A stretch of DNA of 64,000 nucleotides from Inia geoffrensis (GCA_036417435.1 CM070918.1:29147523-29211522), one strand, 5' to 3'; shown: positions 37,271 to 50,700, counted from the stretch's first letter. Program-made: numbers and translations. The notes: generated by a model from the letters alone, not told the origin.

Positions 37271-40200
37271 AAAGACTTAAAATAAAATACAAAGAGTGAA
37301 AAGAATTTTTTTAAAAAAACATAGAATATCCAAGAGCTGTGGAGTGATTTTGAAAGATTTAACTTACATGTATTGGAAGGCGAAGAAAGAAGAAGGGAGC
37401 AGAAAAATACTCAAACTAAAAATGGTTGAGAACTTTCCAAAATTAATGACAGGCACCAAACTACAGATCTGGGACATACAGAGGAACGTTAGGCGGGATA
37501 AATACCAAAAACTCTTCACCTAGAAATATCACATTCAAACTTCAGAAAACAAAAGAGAAAATCTTGAAAGAAACCATAGAAAAATAAACATCTTATCTAT
37601 AGAGGAGCAAGGATAAGAATTACAGTGGAGTTTTCATCAGAAATCATGCAAGCAACCTGAGAGTAGAGTAAAATACTTAAAGTGTTGAAAAATCACCAAC
37701 CTAGAATTCTATATTCAGTGAAATCATCTCCAAAACTGAAGAGGAAATAACGACTTTCTCCGACAAACAAAAACTAAGAGAATTCATTGCCAGCAGACCT
37801 GCCCTGTAAGAAATGTTAAAAGAAGTTCTCAGGAAGCAATTAAATTATATAAGTGAGAAACTTAGATCTACGTGATAAAAGGAAAAGCACCAAAGAAAAA
37901 ATAAAGGTAAAATAAAATCTTTTATTTTTCATATTTTTAATGGATCTAATAAATGTTCAAATAATACTAACAATGTAACAATGTACTGTATGATTATAGC
38001 ATATGGACAAATGAAATCAGTTATAGCAATGGGTGGGCAGAATTGGAAATACCCTGTTGTAAAATAACTGCTCTAGGAAGCAGTCGTGTTATTCAAAAGT
38101 AGACTTAGATCAGTGGCAAATGTATACTGCAAGCTCTAAGGAAGCTACTAAAAAGTTTTAAAAAGAAGTATAATTAATATGCAAAGGGAGGTGAGAAAAT
38201 AAAATTATATTACATGCCCAATTAAACCCAGAGAAGTCAGAAAAAAATGGGGGAAAAAAGAACAAATTCAATGAATAGAAACAGTTACAAACAAGATAGA
38301 TAGATAGATGTAATACTTTAAATGTGTATGGTGTAAGTATACAATTAAAAGACAGATGTCAGAGTGAATTTAAAAAACAAGATTCAACTGTATACTGTTT
38401 AAAAGAAACCTACTCTAGATATAAAGACATTGCTAGGCTAAAAGTAAATGGGTTGAAAAAGATATACCATGCTAATACTCATCAAAAGAAAGATAATGCA
38501 CACTCCAGAACACGGAAAATCATCAGAGATAAAGAAGGGAATTACATAATAATAAAGGGGTTAATTCCTCCAAGAGGACATAATCCTTAATATGTATGCA
38601 CCTAACAACAGAGCATCAAAATACATGACACAAAACTGATAGAACTGCAAGGAGAAATAGAAAAACTCACTCTTAAAACTGGACACTTCAACAACTCTTT
38701 CAGTAAGTGATAGATCAGGTAGGCAGAAATTTAATAAGGGAGAAAACAGGTAATCTGAATACACCTATATTTACTAAATAAAGTTAATCAATAATTAACC
38801 TTCAAAAAATAAAGCACCAGGCCCAGATGGTTTCACCAGTGAATTCTACCAAAGGTTTAAGTAAAAAAAAATCAGTTCTCTATAATTTCCTCCAGAGAAT
38901 AAAAGCAGGGGGAGCACTTTATAACTCATCCAATGGGGACAGCATTATGCTAATACCCAAACCCAACAAGGCATTACAAGAAAGACCACAGACCAATAAC
39001 TTTCATGAGCATAGATACAAAAATCCTCAACAAGATATTAGTAAATTGAATCCAACAATGTACAAAAAGAATTATAGACCACAGTCAAGTGGCATTTATT
39101 CCAGGTATGCAAGCCTGGTTCCACATTCAAAAATGAATTAAAATAATCCTCTACTTCAACAGGTTAAAGAAGAAAAACCATTTGCTCATATTATGCTCAT
39201 ATCAATTGATCCAGAATAGGCAATTAACAAAATCTAATACCCATTCATGATAAAAAAAAAAAAAAAAAAAAACACCTGTCAGCACACTGGGAATACAGAG
39301 GAATTTTCTCAATTTGATAGAGGACATTTACAAAAATCCTACAGTTTACATCATATATACCGGTGAAAAACTGGGGTCTTTCCCCCTAAGAATGGGAATA
39401 AGGCAAGGATATTCCTTCTCACCACTCCTATTCAGTATTGTACTGGAAGTCCTAGGTAATGAAATAAGACAAGAATAGAAAATAAAAGCGGTGCAGATTG
39501 GAAAGAAATAAAAGTCTTTGTTTTCCGATATGATTTTCTATGTAGAAAATCCCAGAGAATCAATATGAAAACTCATGGAACTCATAAGCGAGGTTGGAGG
39601 TTACAAGGTTAATATTCAAAAGTCAATTGCCTTCCTATACCCTAGCAATGAACAACTGGAATTTAAAGTTAAAAACACAATGCCATTCAAAATATTGTCA
39701 AAAAATTAAATACTCGGGTATAAATTTAACAAGATATATGTAGTATCCATATATATACAAAATTCTGGTGAAGGAGATCAAAGATCTAAATAAATAAAGG
39801 AATATTTCATGTATGTGGATTGAAAAAGTCAGTATTATTAGGAAGTTAATTCTTTACAACCTAATCTATAGATTCAATGAAATCTCAATCAAAATTTCAG
39901 CAAGCTAATTTGCAGGTATTGATAAACTCTTTCCAGGGTTTACATGGAGACAAGCAAAAGACCCAGAATAGCCAACATAATACTGAAAAGAACAAAGTCA
40001 GAGGACTGACACTACCCAGCCTCAAGACTTACTATAAAGCTAGAATAATGAAAGCAATGTGGTATTGGTGAAAGAATAGACACATTAATGGAACAGAATA
40101 AAGAGCCCAGAAATAGACCTACACAAATATAGTCAACCAATCTTTGCAAAGCCAAGTCAGTAAAGAACAGTTTTTTCAACAAATGGCCCTGGAACAATTG

Positions 40201-40893
40201 GACAGTCTGATGCCCACCCCCCAAAAAAAAATTCTAGACACAGACCTTACATCTTTTCCAAAAATTAACCCAAAATGGATCATAGACCAAAATATAAAGT
40301 GCAAAAACTATAAAACTTCTAAAAAAAAACACACAGAGAGAAGAAAATTAGGTGACCATAGGTTTGGTGATGAGTTTTAAATACAGCTCTCAAAGCACAA
40401 TCCATAAAAGAAAAAATAGTAAGCTGGACTTTTATTAAAGTTTAAAACTTATGCTCTGCAAAAGACACTGTGAAAAGAATGAAAAGATAAGCCACAGACT
40501 GGGAAAAAATATTTTCAAAGCACATATCTGATAAAGACCTTGTAACTAAATATATGAAGAAGTTTTAAAACTCAACAATAATGCAACAAATAACGCAGTT
40601 TTGAAATGGGTAAATGATCTGAATAGATACCTCACTAAAGAAAATATACAAATAATAAATAAGCATATTAAAATATGTTCAACATCATTTGCCATTTTGG
40701 AATTGCAAATTAAAACAATAGTGTACCATTACACAATTCTTAGAATGGTTAAAATCCAAAAAACTAACAATACCAAATGCTGGTAATGATGCAGAGCAAT
40801 AGGAACTCTCATTTATTGCTGGTGGGAATGCAAAATGGTACAGCCACTTTGGAAGAAAGCTTGGCAGTTTCTTACAAGACTATACATGATCTT

Positions 40894-41150
40894 TTTTTTT
40901 TTAATATGAATTTTATTTCATCATCACTTTGTTATCCATAGTGTAAGACTTTCTCTTTCTTGCTCCTCTCTTACACCCTTCTTTGTCCACCAGAAATAAG
41001 TCCCTCCAAATGGTTCTTTTGTTTTTTGTTTTTTGGCCTCACCATGCGTCGTGTGGGATCTTAGCTCCCAGAGCAGGGATGGAACCTGTGTCCCCTGCAA
41101 TGGAAGTGCGGAGCCCTAACTACTGGACAACCAGAGAATTCCCAAACTAA
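40894..41150 (-). mobile_element. SINE with extra 3' sequence, inside the second LINE-1
   Basis: A 10-bp target duplication, acatgatctt, lies at 40884-40893 and 41151-41160. Between them, read on the minus strand, come a SINE head and body (41144 to about 41030), an internal A-rich tract, about 115 bp unrelated to the SINE, and then the terminal poly(A). One insertion event appears to have carried both parts. Confidence 0.8.
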
Positions 41151-43293
41151 ACATGATCTTACCATATGATCCAGCATTTGCCTTCCTGGTATCTACCCAA
41201 CTAATCTGAAAACTTAACTCGACACAAAAGCCTGCATACAAATGTATTTAGCAGCTTTATTCATAATTGCCGAAAACTAAAAGCAACCAAGATGCCCTTC
41301 GGTAGGTGAATGGATAAACTGGTACATCAATATAGTGAAGTATTATTCATCAATAAAAAGAAATGGGCTGTCAAGCATGAAAAGATATGGAAGCTTAAAA
41401 ACATATTGCTAAGTGAAAGAAGCCAGTCTGAGAAGGCCACATACTGTATGATTCCAATTATATAACATTTTGTAAATGACACAACTATAGAGATAGTAAA
41501 AAGGTCAATGTTTGTCAGGGTTTAAGGGAGAGTAGGGGGAAGGGATGAATATATAACGAACAGTAGATTTTTAGAGAAGTGACATTATTCTGCATGACAC
41601 TTGAATAGTGGATACAAGACATTACGCATTTTTTAAAACCCATAGACGTTTACAGCACAAAGAGTGAAACTTAATGTATGCAAACGTTTTTAAATCAGGA
41701 GGTTAGGGGATCACAGGAAGGAATACAGACTGTGACAAGAGAATCTACTTGTATTATAAATGTATGGTACAACCTCAGGGAAGAGGGTGGGGAGAAAAGG
41801 TGCTGACCTAAGTAACTTTGCATATGAATGGAGTCTGTAAAACTAAAGCCAGAAAGAACTTCACATAAGCACTGTACCCTACTTGATAAAGTTATTTCCT
41901 ATAGGGGTACTGGAGGTTAATAATTCTGAAGTCACTATAAATGTATACTGGAATTGAACTAGTAAGTATATGGATCTTGGTTGCTGGGAGCCAGATTTTA
42001 CACTGTTAGAGTGGGACTGCACAGACAAGCAAGGGAAGGAGGCTGAAGTGATCCATATGGTAATGAGTTAGAGTTGGAGATGTCAGTATGAACTCATCTT
42101 TAGTTTAATATAGATACAGATGGTTACATATAGACATACTTACAGATGCCTATATATATTGAGTTTCGTATACATCATACATTTTCTTGTTCTGTCAGCC
42201 AAGAGGCCCTAGAAGAAATGACCCACGCCCCCAATAGCAGTGAGCACACTGAATACCCAGATCTTGGTTTCTAATATCATTCTCCAACAAGAGGAACCAG
42301 TGCTCCTTAAAGAAATGGCTGATTCTAGGACTAGGGCAAGAAATGTCCAAGAATATCTTATCTCATAGTGCCAAAAAAGTGAGGAAGTTAAAAAAAAAAA
42401 AAAAAAAACTACTTCAAAGGGGGTATGTCAAGGAGATAGGAGCCAACCAAAAGAGCTTCTAATGTCTAAAGCAGAAACCATTTGGTCAATAAAATAGTGT
42501 TCGATTATAACCCAAACTATAAAATAAGAATCCATGAGTCCATACTGATATACATAAATGATTGAATAAGTAAATGAGGGAAATCTCCCTTTCAGAGGAA
42601 TTCCAAAAATGTATGTAGATACTTAGCTCTCGAGAGGAAGAATAACTTCCCACCACTTCAGTGTGGGCTGCACACATTGACTTCCTTCCAAAGAAGACAG
42701 TATGGCAAGGGGAGGGAGATTAACTTTACCGTGGAGATGCCTGACAAACACTACCTTAGCCAGATCACTAAGGTCAGTAGCAACAGTGATAAACCAGGTT
42801 GATGGTATGTACCCTTGATATAACGTGATGAAAATGTCATTTTATTACTGTGGTCTTCCCCCACAAACATGTAACGCCACTCCAATCATGAAAAACATAT
42901 TAGACTAATTCCGGGAAAAGGACATTCTACAAAATACCTGACTAGTACTTCTTGAAACTCATCGAAACGAGGAAAGTTCTGAGAAACTGTCACAGCCAGG
43001 AGGAGCCTAAGGAAACATGATGACTAAATATAATTTGGCATTCTGGATGAGATCTTGAAACAGAAAAAGACATTAGATAGAAGCTAAGGAAATCTGAATG
43101 AAACATGGACATTTGTTAATAATCATGTGTTACTATCAGTTTGTTAACTGTGATAAGTGCACCACACTAATGTAAGCTGTTAATAACAGGGGAAACTGGA
43201 CAAGGGAGTATAGGGGAATTCTTTACTATCTTCTCAATTTTTGTGTATATCTAAAGGTGTTCTAAAAAATAAAATCTAATAAAAACAAGACTA

Positions 43294-44399
43294 CCTCCTC
43301 CCGGAGGCCCTCTGCTTCCCCCAATACCCCATGGGACTTGGCCCCCACACCATGGCCCGGAGGGCATTTCTCCAGGCCTATCCCCCGACAGTCCCTAAGC
43401 CTTCCCACAGCACCAACGCTGCCGTCCTTAACTTTGTAACCCTGCAACCATCCGAAAAGGGGAATTGCATCTTCTGAGAACTGTTTGGAGACAACCAGCT
43501 ATGCTTGCATGCAGATGCTCTGGTCTGTTCCAGAAACAGCCTGGTGCTATGGCCTATTGCCTTTCCTCTGGAGACGGCTGTCTTCAATAAGGGGTCCTTG
43601 TGCTCCGTAGACTGGGGTCTCTCTTCAGAGGCAGGGGACATTCTGATCACTCCAGGACAAAGCTCCAGGTCCATAGTCCAGCTCTGCCCGCCCCCCGCCA
43701 TCCAGCTGCACTCTGTCTCCTCTCTGGGGCTCGGGGGCCCTCTTTGCTTCAGTGGGGATCAGTTGCTTAGAATCAGGAAGGTCGGCTTTAGTCTGGGTTG
43801 TTTTCCCCACCTGAAGCAATGGAGCAGTTCTATTTCTAAAGCCCTGGGTTTCTCTCTGTCTTGCTCAGAAGGTGGCTGGTGCTCCAGGACTCTGCTTGGG
43901 ATAAATGCTCTTTCACTCTTCCCTCTGTCCTCACTTTTATGCCATCACCAATACCGTCCTCCCCCTGGTGCTGTCAGGGGAAGCTGGGCTTGTAATTCTT
44001 CCAGGAAAGCCTTTAGAAAGAAAGAAATTAAGTTCTATCAAAGTCTCAGGTCTGAGTTGTGTGTATGTTGAGAGGCGTTGGCGTAGGTGAGAGGTGCTTA
44101 ACAGGACTCCCTTTTGTGCCTCAGTCATCTCCCTCCTCTCCCCTCCACCCCATGATAACATAGCCTCTTGTGGATATTAAGCTTTATTAGGCGACAATAG
44201 GAGCTAATCAAACAAGTCCCAGTATGAGGTGAAGCGCACTCTACCAGAAGCCAAGCATAGTAGCAGCCTTGAGAGGGGAGATTTGGCTGCAGGAATACAC
44301 ACACACACACACAGAGCAACGGTTTAAGTCTTCATAACATGGCGGCACTTCCTAAGAGCTTTCCCCCGCACTGTCTGCATGTTTCCCCATCAGCCTATT
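43294..44399. other. Intergenic, no supported gene
   Basis: Unique DNA between the second LINE-1 and an L2 fragment. An open frame of 188 codons runs at 43505-44071 on the plus strand, but it has no recognisable domain and its composition (Ser/Leu-rich, scattered Cys) looks like chance reading. Confidence 0.5.
44290..44315. repeat. (CA)n microsatellite
   Basis: Short CA tract within atacacacacacacacacag. Confidence 0.85.
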
Positions 44400-45600
44400 C
44401 ATCTCAGGGTTCTTGACCTGCCTTAATGCCTATGAGGACTGAGTTTATGCCTCCAACTCAGACTTGCCCTCTGGCCTCCGGACCCTCCTATCTAGCTGTC
44501 TATTTGGCATTGACACATGATATCTCAAATACAACATGTCCCCCACTGAGCTCACAACCCTCCTGCCCCTGGATCTCACTCTCCAGGAGTGGCAATGCTG
44601 CCCATCCTACTATAGAATAACCAGAAATTCTGGAGAAATCAGAAACCACACTTGGTGGTCTATCCCTCACCTCTGTGTCCTAATCCATCACTAACTCCTA
44701 AACCGTTAACTCCTAAATACCTCTTAAATCCATCTTCTGGTCTCCAACTTTGCTGTCCCTGCTCTAGTCCTAGCTGCCTTTATCCCTAAGCCCTATGGCT
44801 GTCACAGCCTCGTCACTGGACTGCTGCATCCTCTCCTGCCCCCCTCCAGGCCTTCTCCTCCCAGTAGCCACCCTGACATTCCGAAAGTGCAAAGGCAATT
44901 GTGGTGGGCTTCCCTGGTGGCGCAGTGGTTGAGAGTCCGCCTGCTGATGCAGGGGACACGGGTTCGTACTCCGATCCAGGAAGATCCCACATGCCGCGGA
45001 GCGGCTGCGCCCGTGAGCCATGCCCGCTGAGCCTGCGTGTCCGGAGCCTGTGCTCTGCAGCGGGAGAGGCCACAGCAGTGAGAGGCCCACGTACCGCAAA
45101 AAAAAAAAAAAAAAGACAATTGTGGTTAAAACTTTGAACGGGGACCCATCGCTCTCAGAATGAAGATTTGAATCCTTGCCCTGGCCTACCAGGCCTCACA
45201 GGATCTGGCCCCTGCAACTCTCCAGCCTCACCTTGACCCCTCTTTCCTCCCTATATGGGCGTGACATTTGCCCTCCCTCGGTCCTCAGATTCATGATGTT
45301 TCCGACCTGGCGGTTTCACACATGCTGCTCCTTCTGCCTGGAATGCTTTCTCCCATCCCCAACATTGGCCTAGCTCATTCCTAGTCAAACTTCAATTCTC
45401 AGCTCAAAGTCAAACCCCCTCATAGCTCACAGTTCCCCAGGCAGACAGGTCCTCCAGAGCCCTTATCGCTCTAATCATGCAACTCTGAATGATGCTTGGA
45501 CTAAGGTATCCCCAACTGCACAGGAACAAAGAGGTATCTATTTGGTTCATGCTGTAATCCTAACACTAGAGCAGTGTCAGACTCCAACCAGGCTCAATAA
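44400..45600 (+). mobile_element. L2 LINE fragment, split by a SINE
   Basis: L2-like text appears on both sides of the SINE at 44906-45116: aatacaacatgtcccccactg before it, and ggatctggcccctgcaact and ctgcctggaatgctttctcc after it, ending near aggctcaataactg. Confidence 0.7.
44906..45116 (+). mobile_element. CHR-2-like SINE inside an L2 fossil
   Basis: Head gggcttccctggtggcgcag, end cacgtaccgc and a pure A tail. The 10-bp duplication caattgtggt is at 44896-44905 and 45117-45126. It splits an older L2 fragment. Confidence 0.95.
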
Positions 45601-45619
45601 CTGTTTTTTACTTGAATGA

Positions 45620-45760
45620 GTAGACCCTTCCAACAACCCTAAGAAGTAGGATTTTATTATCCTCCTTCCTGCATAGCTCAGAGACACTCTACAACTTACC
45701 CAGGTCATAGACCTCCTTGCAGCAGAGCCAGAATTTAAACAAGGTCAAGTTGCCCCTAAA
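45620..45760 (-). mobile_element. MIR-like fragment, minus strand
   Basis: Contains caaccctaagaagtaggatt, ctcagagacactctacaact and agccagaatttaaacaaggt. Confidence 0.5.
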
Positions 45761-45959
45761 GCTCTTGATGAATATTTTGTCCTGACCTGTCCCTCTGGGT
45801 TTATGGGACCTATGGGCCAGGAAGTCCCTGAGGCTTCTTTCCTCCTGACCAGGCACTACCCACGTTGGAGGAGAGGAAACCCAAGTCAGGGCCTGGAGAG
45901 AGGAAGAACACTTGAATCGTTGCCTTCACAGCACCCATACATGCACACCCCCCCTTTCG

Positions 45960-46210
45960 GGCAATAACTAACATTGATTGAACTGAGTGCCTACTGTATG
46001 CCTGGCATTATTTTAAGTGCTTTACATATGTTCATTTAATTAATGAAGAAGGTATTATTTTTATTCCCATTTTTCAGATGAGAAAACTGAAGTCCAGACA
46101 AAAATAAGTAAATAACTTGCTGAAAGCTACACTGAGGATCATGGCAGAGCTGGGATACAAACCCAGGCAGCCCAGCGCCAGAGCCCACCCTTCTAACTAC
46201 ACTTCATCCT
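45960..46210 (-). mobile_element. MIR element, minus strand
   Basis: Contains tgagtgcctactgtatgcct, tcccatttttcagatgagaa and tgggatacaaacccaggcag, a nearly complete reverse MIR. Confidence 0.85.
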
Positions 46211-46769
46211 GAGGAACTTTCTTGGCTGCGTCATCTGCAGGCTTGGTGTGGACAGTCAGGATGCTCGGTGCTCCCCTAGATAAGGGGTGAGCTTGTGAGG
46301 TAACCCCCTCTCCAGGGACATTAAATGTTGAGTGACATGAGAGTGGAAACTACTACCACCAATGTACCCTGGAGGTGGGCTCCCAAAGGAGCTGTCGTCA
46401 GGGCTGTCCCACTTCCTGGCTTTTTCTGAGTCCAGTTCTCCAGGCTTCACTTCCATTCTGTGAGCTGCCATAAGGCATATGAAGAAATTCCTCCTCTGCT
46501 TACAATAGCCAATTTCTGTTCCTTACAACTAAAGTGTCCTAACAGACACTCTCCAGAACTCCAGGCTCAAAGCCTGTCACCGGCACAGCTGAAGGAGCTG
46601 TTGGAAGGTGGGCAGGGGCCTCCAGGACCAGGTCCAGGAGTAAGGGTTGGGGCAGGAAGCAGCTGATGCTTGCACCTCAGGGGGCAAAGCAGCCCCAAGA
46701 ATGGCAGTGGGCAAGAAGGGACAGCAGACACAGTGGCTTTGGCAGGGCCAACGTTAAAATGACACAAGT

Positions 46770-46953
46770 CAGGGCTTCCCTGGTGGCGCAGTGGTTGAGA
46801 GTCCGCCTGCCGATGCAGGGGACGCGGGTTCGTGCCCCGGTCGGGGAAGCTCCCACATGTCGCGGAGCGGCTGGGCCCGTGAGCCGTGGCCGCTGAGCCT
46901 GCGCACGTCTGGAGCCTGAGGCCCACGTACCGCAAAAAAAAAAAAAACCACAC
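46770..46953 (+). mobile_element. CHR-2-like SINE with an internal deletion
   Basis: Head and tail are typical, but about 30 bp are missing between ggagcctg and aggcccacgtaccgc, where other copies carry the tgctcc...gagaggccac segment. A likely 8-bp duplication, acacaagt, is at 46762-46769 and 46954-46961. Confidence 0.93.
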
Positions 46954-47039
46954 ACACAAGTACAGAGGGAAAGATGAGATGCTGATTCAGCAGACGTTAT
47001 GAACTACCTCCATGCCAGAGCCCAGGCCAGGTGTCGGGA

Positions 47040-47170
47040 GCAATTGTTTGCAAACCTGGGCAGCACATCAAAATCACACATGAGACTTGTAGCAACACAG
47101 GGCCCCCAGATCCAGCCCAGAGCTACTGAATTAGAATCTCCAGGGGCAGGACGTGGCAGGTGAACTTTAC
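47040..47170 (+). mobile_element. MER5A-like fossil
   Basis: Contains agcacatcaaaatcacacat, gagctactgaattagaatct and ccaggggcaggacgtgg in MER5A order. Confidence 0.6.
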
Positions 47171-47229
47171 ATAAGCTCCCAGATGAAAGGTAAATAAGGT
47201 CAGAGAAGCAGTCAGGAAGTGTGGGCTGG

Positions 47230-47720
47230 GGTTGGGGACAGAAAAATAGTTTAGATTTTATTCTAAAAGAGCAGGGAAACCCTTTGGAAGTTTAGGTGGA
47301 GAAATGCCATGATCTGACTCACCTGTTAGCAGGACCATTTGTGGCTGCTGCGATCATGTGTGTTTGTAGATGTAGGGCAGCAAGAGGGCCAGCTGGGAGA
47401 CAAATTGGGTGACTGCAATTGTTCCAGGGAGAGGTGCTGGTGGTCGGGATCAGCTGACTCTCGGATTATTTTGAAGGTAAAGTGATAGGGCTTGCTGATG
47501 GATGAGAGGTTGGGTATGAAAAAGGAGTGGTCAAGGGTGATGCCAGGGTTTCCAGTCTGAACTACCAGAAGAATGGAGTGGCCATAACTGAGACGGAAAA
47601 GGCTTTGGCAGGAGCAGATTCGGGGAAAGATCAGGGGCCCATTCTGATCATGTACATCTGAGATGCCTGTTAGCTATGTGAGTGGAGAGTTGGGTATAAG
47701 AACCTGGGAGTGGCATTGGA
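47230..47720 (-). mobile_element. L2-related fragment, minus strand
   Basis: The plus strand carries ccatgatctgactcacctgt, tggctgctgcgatcatgtg and gatgcctgttagctatgtga, the reverse orientation of L2-associated repeat. Degraded. Confidence 0.45.
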
Positions 47721-48239
47721 GATGGATCGCCCTTGACTTTCTGTGCTAGCTTTTCAATTTTAGTTTGGAAATCCTCCTACACACACATACATACTCTCTT
47801 TATCCTTCATGCTTCAATGAAGTGCATTTCACACTCTGACCTCACAAGGGACGTGAGACTTAAGCTGACCGATCAGAGCCTGCATTGCCTTTCCATTGAA
47901 ATTGATCTAGAGATTGGCATGTGACTCCTTTAGGGCCAATGAGATGCCATGAGAATTTTGCAAAGACTTCTGGGTAGAGGATTTGAAGGGTTGGAGCTTC
48001 TGCAGCTATACCGTCACTGTGAGGAGTGAAAGGGGCTGAGCACAAGAGAGAGGGAGACAGAGACCAGGCACTGGTGATCAAATTATGCCTGAAGCAATCT
48101 CTATCTCTCATGCTTACCTTGTCTTATGTGAGCCACCAGTAAATTCTCTTTCCAAAAAAGTCTCATTTGATTCTGATATAACACATCTGTGGACAGATAT
48201 TTAAGGAATTAGCTGTGGGATATACATGATCCTATACCA

Positions 48240-48435
48240 TTGCTTCTCAAGTGTCATCTGTAGTGAGTTCGTCATGTAGAATTTTTCAAAGATTATTAGA
48301 ATTGAAAACTTCTTTTAAAAAGTCAATTCTAAAAAGCTTATTAAAATCCTCAATCCCCAACCCAGATTTAAAGAATCAGAATCGGCATTTTTAACAAGAT
48401 CTCCAGATGATCTGAATCCACAAATAAGCATTCAT
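48240..48435 (+). mobile_element. MER5A-like fossil
   Basis: Contains cattgcttctcaagtgtcat, aagaatcagaatcggcattt and tctccagatgatctgaatcc. Confidence 0.55.
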
Positions 48436-50369
48436 AGGCCAAAAGGAGCTTGTGCTCTTCCCAGGGAAAAAAAGATATCTTTGTGATATAAATAAATAAC
48501 AATGCCAAGGTGCATGGGCATTGGCAAAAATTGCCTCCAGAGCAATAATAATAACTGCTATTTACTATGTTCTTTGCTCTGTTAAATCTTTCATAGTTAT
48601 TACCTTATTAATGCTAACAGAATTAGACATTATTAACCCCTTACTTGAGGTCACACTTCCCTTACAGGAAGTGGCTGTGGTGGTTAACATCTCTTGCTTT
48701 TGTTCACCTCACCTCCAGTCCCCCTTCATTTGTACCAGCTGCCCCCAGACAGGGCTGCTCCTCCCCATCCCACCCCACCCTCAGCCTGACTCCATGCCTG
48801 GCCAGTTAGCTCATTTAATTCCTCTGCCCAAGGAACTGGTTCTGGGAATGCACCTGACAAGTCAGTCCAATATTCATCAGCTCTGGAATTTTTTCTGGAA
48901 CTGTGGAGAAAAAAATGCTCTCTTTCTAATGGGGAAACTAGACAAAATGTGGGTCTGTTATTGCTGCCACAGTTGGGGGCCCGGAAGTGAATCCAGATGT
49001 AAAAAGAGGCAGATTTCTAATGACATTGCTTAGGGGCCTGGATCAGCCACACCTCAATTTAATTACCCTTGTATTTTTTTTTTTCTTTTTTTGAATGCAA
49101 TCCAATAAATTCTTTTGGGTGGAAGGTGCTAAGGGCAGTTTGAGTTGGGTTTCTATAATTTGAAACCATAAGGGTCCTGATGAATATAGCAACAAAGGCA
49201 GCCCTCAAAACCAGCTCTGCTTAACTCAAAGCTCATTCTCTTAACCAATGCCCCCTACTCTGCCATATAAAGGAGGTGAAACCCAAAGGTCACGAAGATT
49301 GACTTGGACCATGAGGAGTTCACAGTGGTGTAGGAGGGAGAGGATTAAATCGAGTAGGACAGACAGCTGAGCTCCTTGCCCTAATTTCCTATCCTTCTCT
49401 GTACTATGCTCCCTTCAGCTGCACTGCAGGCAAGGCTGGCCCCCTGCCTGGGTTTTTCTACTGCACCTCTAGAACAGAGCTGGTGCTGGGCATGCAGGCA
49501 GCGTTGCGAGGTAAATATTGTTGAATAAATGTGTGATTGACAACTCCAGGCCAGCTGGGTATTTCTGCGGTGGATATTTTGCAGTCTGAAGATACATGTC
49601 TTTTTTTCCTACAGCCTTAGATCCACGTTTCTGCCATTTCTGTCCACAGTGCTGCCTCCTCCCGTCTTGGAGAGAGTCGAGAAGCTGTCTTCTCTCTTGT
49701 GCATATGATTCTCCAGTCTTTCTTCTCCTTTCTTAGTCCCCACTCACTGCCTATCTTTGCTCCAAGCAGAGTTAACAGTTCCAGGAACAGCACCCTGGCT
49801 GCTTCCCACCTCTGCCCTAGACCAAGATCTCTTCTCTTTTCTCCTTGTTCTCCTGTTCATGCTTGTCTGTTGCAGGATAACTTCAGTGGGAAAAATTCAG
49901 TAATTCACAGCTCACTTCAGCTTTCCCTAGCCCACCACATGGTTAGCTGAATTAAGCAATTTTAACAATAGACATTAATAAGCAAAAAAAAAAAAAAAAA
50001 AAATTCATTGGGCCTGTAAATAAGAGACCAATTTTCCAGCCCCCATCCTCGACCCCATGACTTCCAGCCTGCTTCCCCTCTGGATGGATATGGCTTCTGG
50101 TGGGTGAAATGTTTAATGGCTCCCCTGAGCTTCTGAGGAGAGGAACCAATGAGATGACTCTGCTCTGATGGGTCATGATTGGATGGCTAATTTGCTATTC
50201 AGTTGTTTTGTATATTAATCCAGCCCCTACCATTCTAGGTTCTGTTCCAAACTCTGGGGACAAAGCAACACCCAGGACAGACCAGGCCCCTGTCCCCAGG
50301 CAAGGAGAGAAACAGGAAACAACCAAACAGGTAAATGAGCATTTCAGGGCAATGACATAATCTGGCCTT
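48436..50369. other. Intergenic, no gene
   Basis: Unassigned; A- and T-runs at 49072-49093 and 49984-50002. A 170-codon frame at 48521-49033 shows no recognisable feature. Confidence 0.5.
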
Positions 50370-50700
50370 GGTATCAGAGAGAGTAATCAGAGGTTGCCTG
50401 CTGAGACCTGAGAGAGAAGGAAATAGCCCCAGAAGATCAACCTGTGCAGAGGTTCTGAGACAGGAGAGAGCTTGGCATATTCTAGGAAGGAGCTGATGGA
50501 AAGCCAGAATGAGCTTGTCTGCAGTAGGCGAACGCAGTAGGAGCTTTCAGAGGTCAGCTGGGGCCAGGTGAGGGAGGCCCGGCCAGCCACAGTAAAAAGT
50601 CACAGCGCACTGTGGAGGCACTAGGTGGTTTCATGCGGTGTGGTCTGGTTTATGTTTTGAGAAGCTCACTCTGGCTACTGAGGGAAGAATGAATTATGAC
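50370..50700 (-). mobile_element. L2 fragment, minus strand
   Basis: Contains gcctgctgagacctgagaga, gcttggcatattctaggaag and gaagctcactctggctact in the same order as other reverse L2 copies. Confidence 0.5.

Larger units (their letters stand above)
36213..43293 (+). mobile_element. Second ancient near-full-length LINE-1 (L1M type)
   Basis: ORF1 remnants read at about 36720-37850 (one open piece at 36832-37017), ORF2 remnants at about 38250-41460, and a long 3' UTR ends at 43293 with tctaaaaaataaaatctaataaaa. The reverse transcriptase motif region near 39515-39545 is degraded and shifted in frame. SINEs interrupt it at 37021-37270 and 40894-41150. It belongs to a different subfamily from the copy at 1.5-9.1 kb, since the 3' UTRs do not match. 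The 5' limit is uncertain; 36213 is the first base after a strong palindrome. No target-site duplication was found. Confidence 0.8.

Noticed and set aside
39532..39551. Inverted repeat gattttcta / tagaaaatc
   Set aside because: It is part of common LINE-1 ORF2 sequence and is not a separate feature.
48521..49033. A 170-codon plus-strand open frame
   Set aside because: No recognisable domain, mixed composition and no splice or promoter support.
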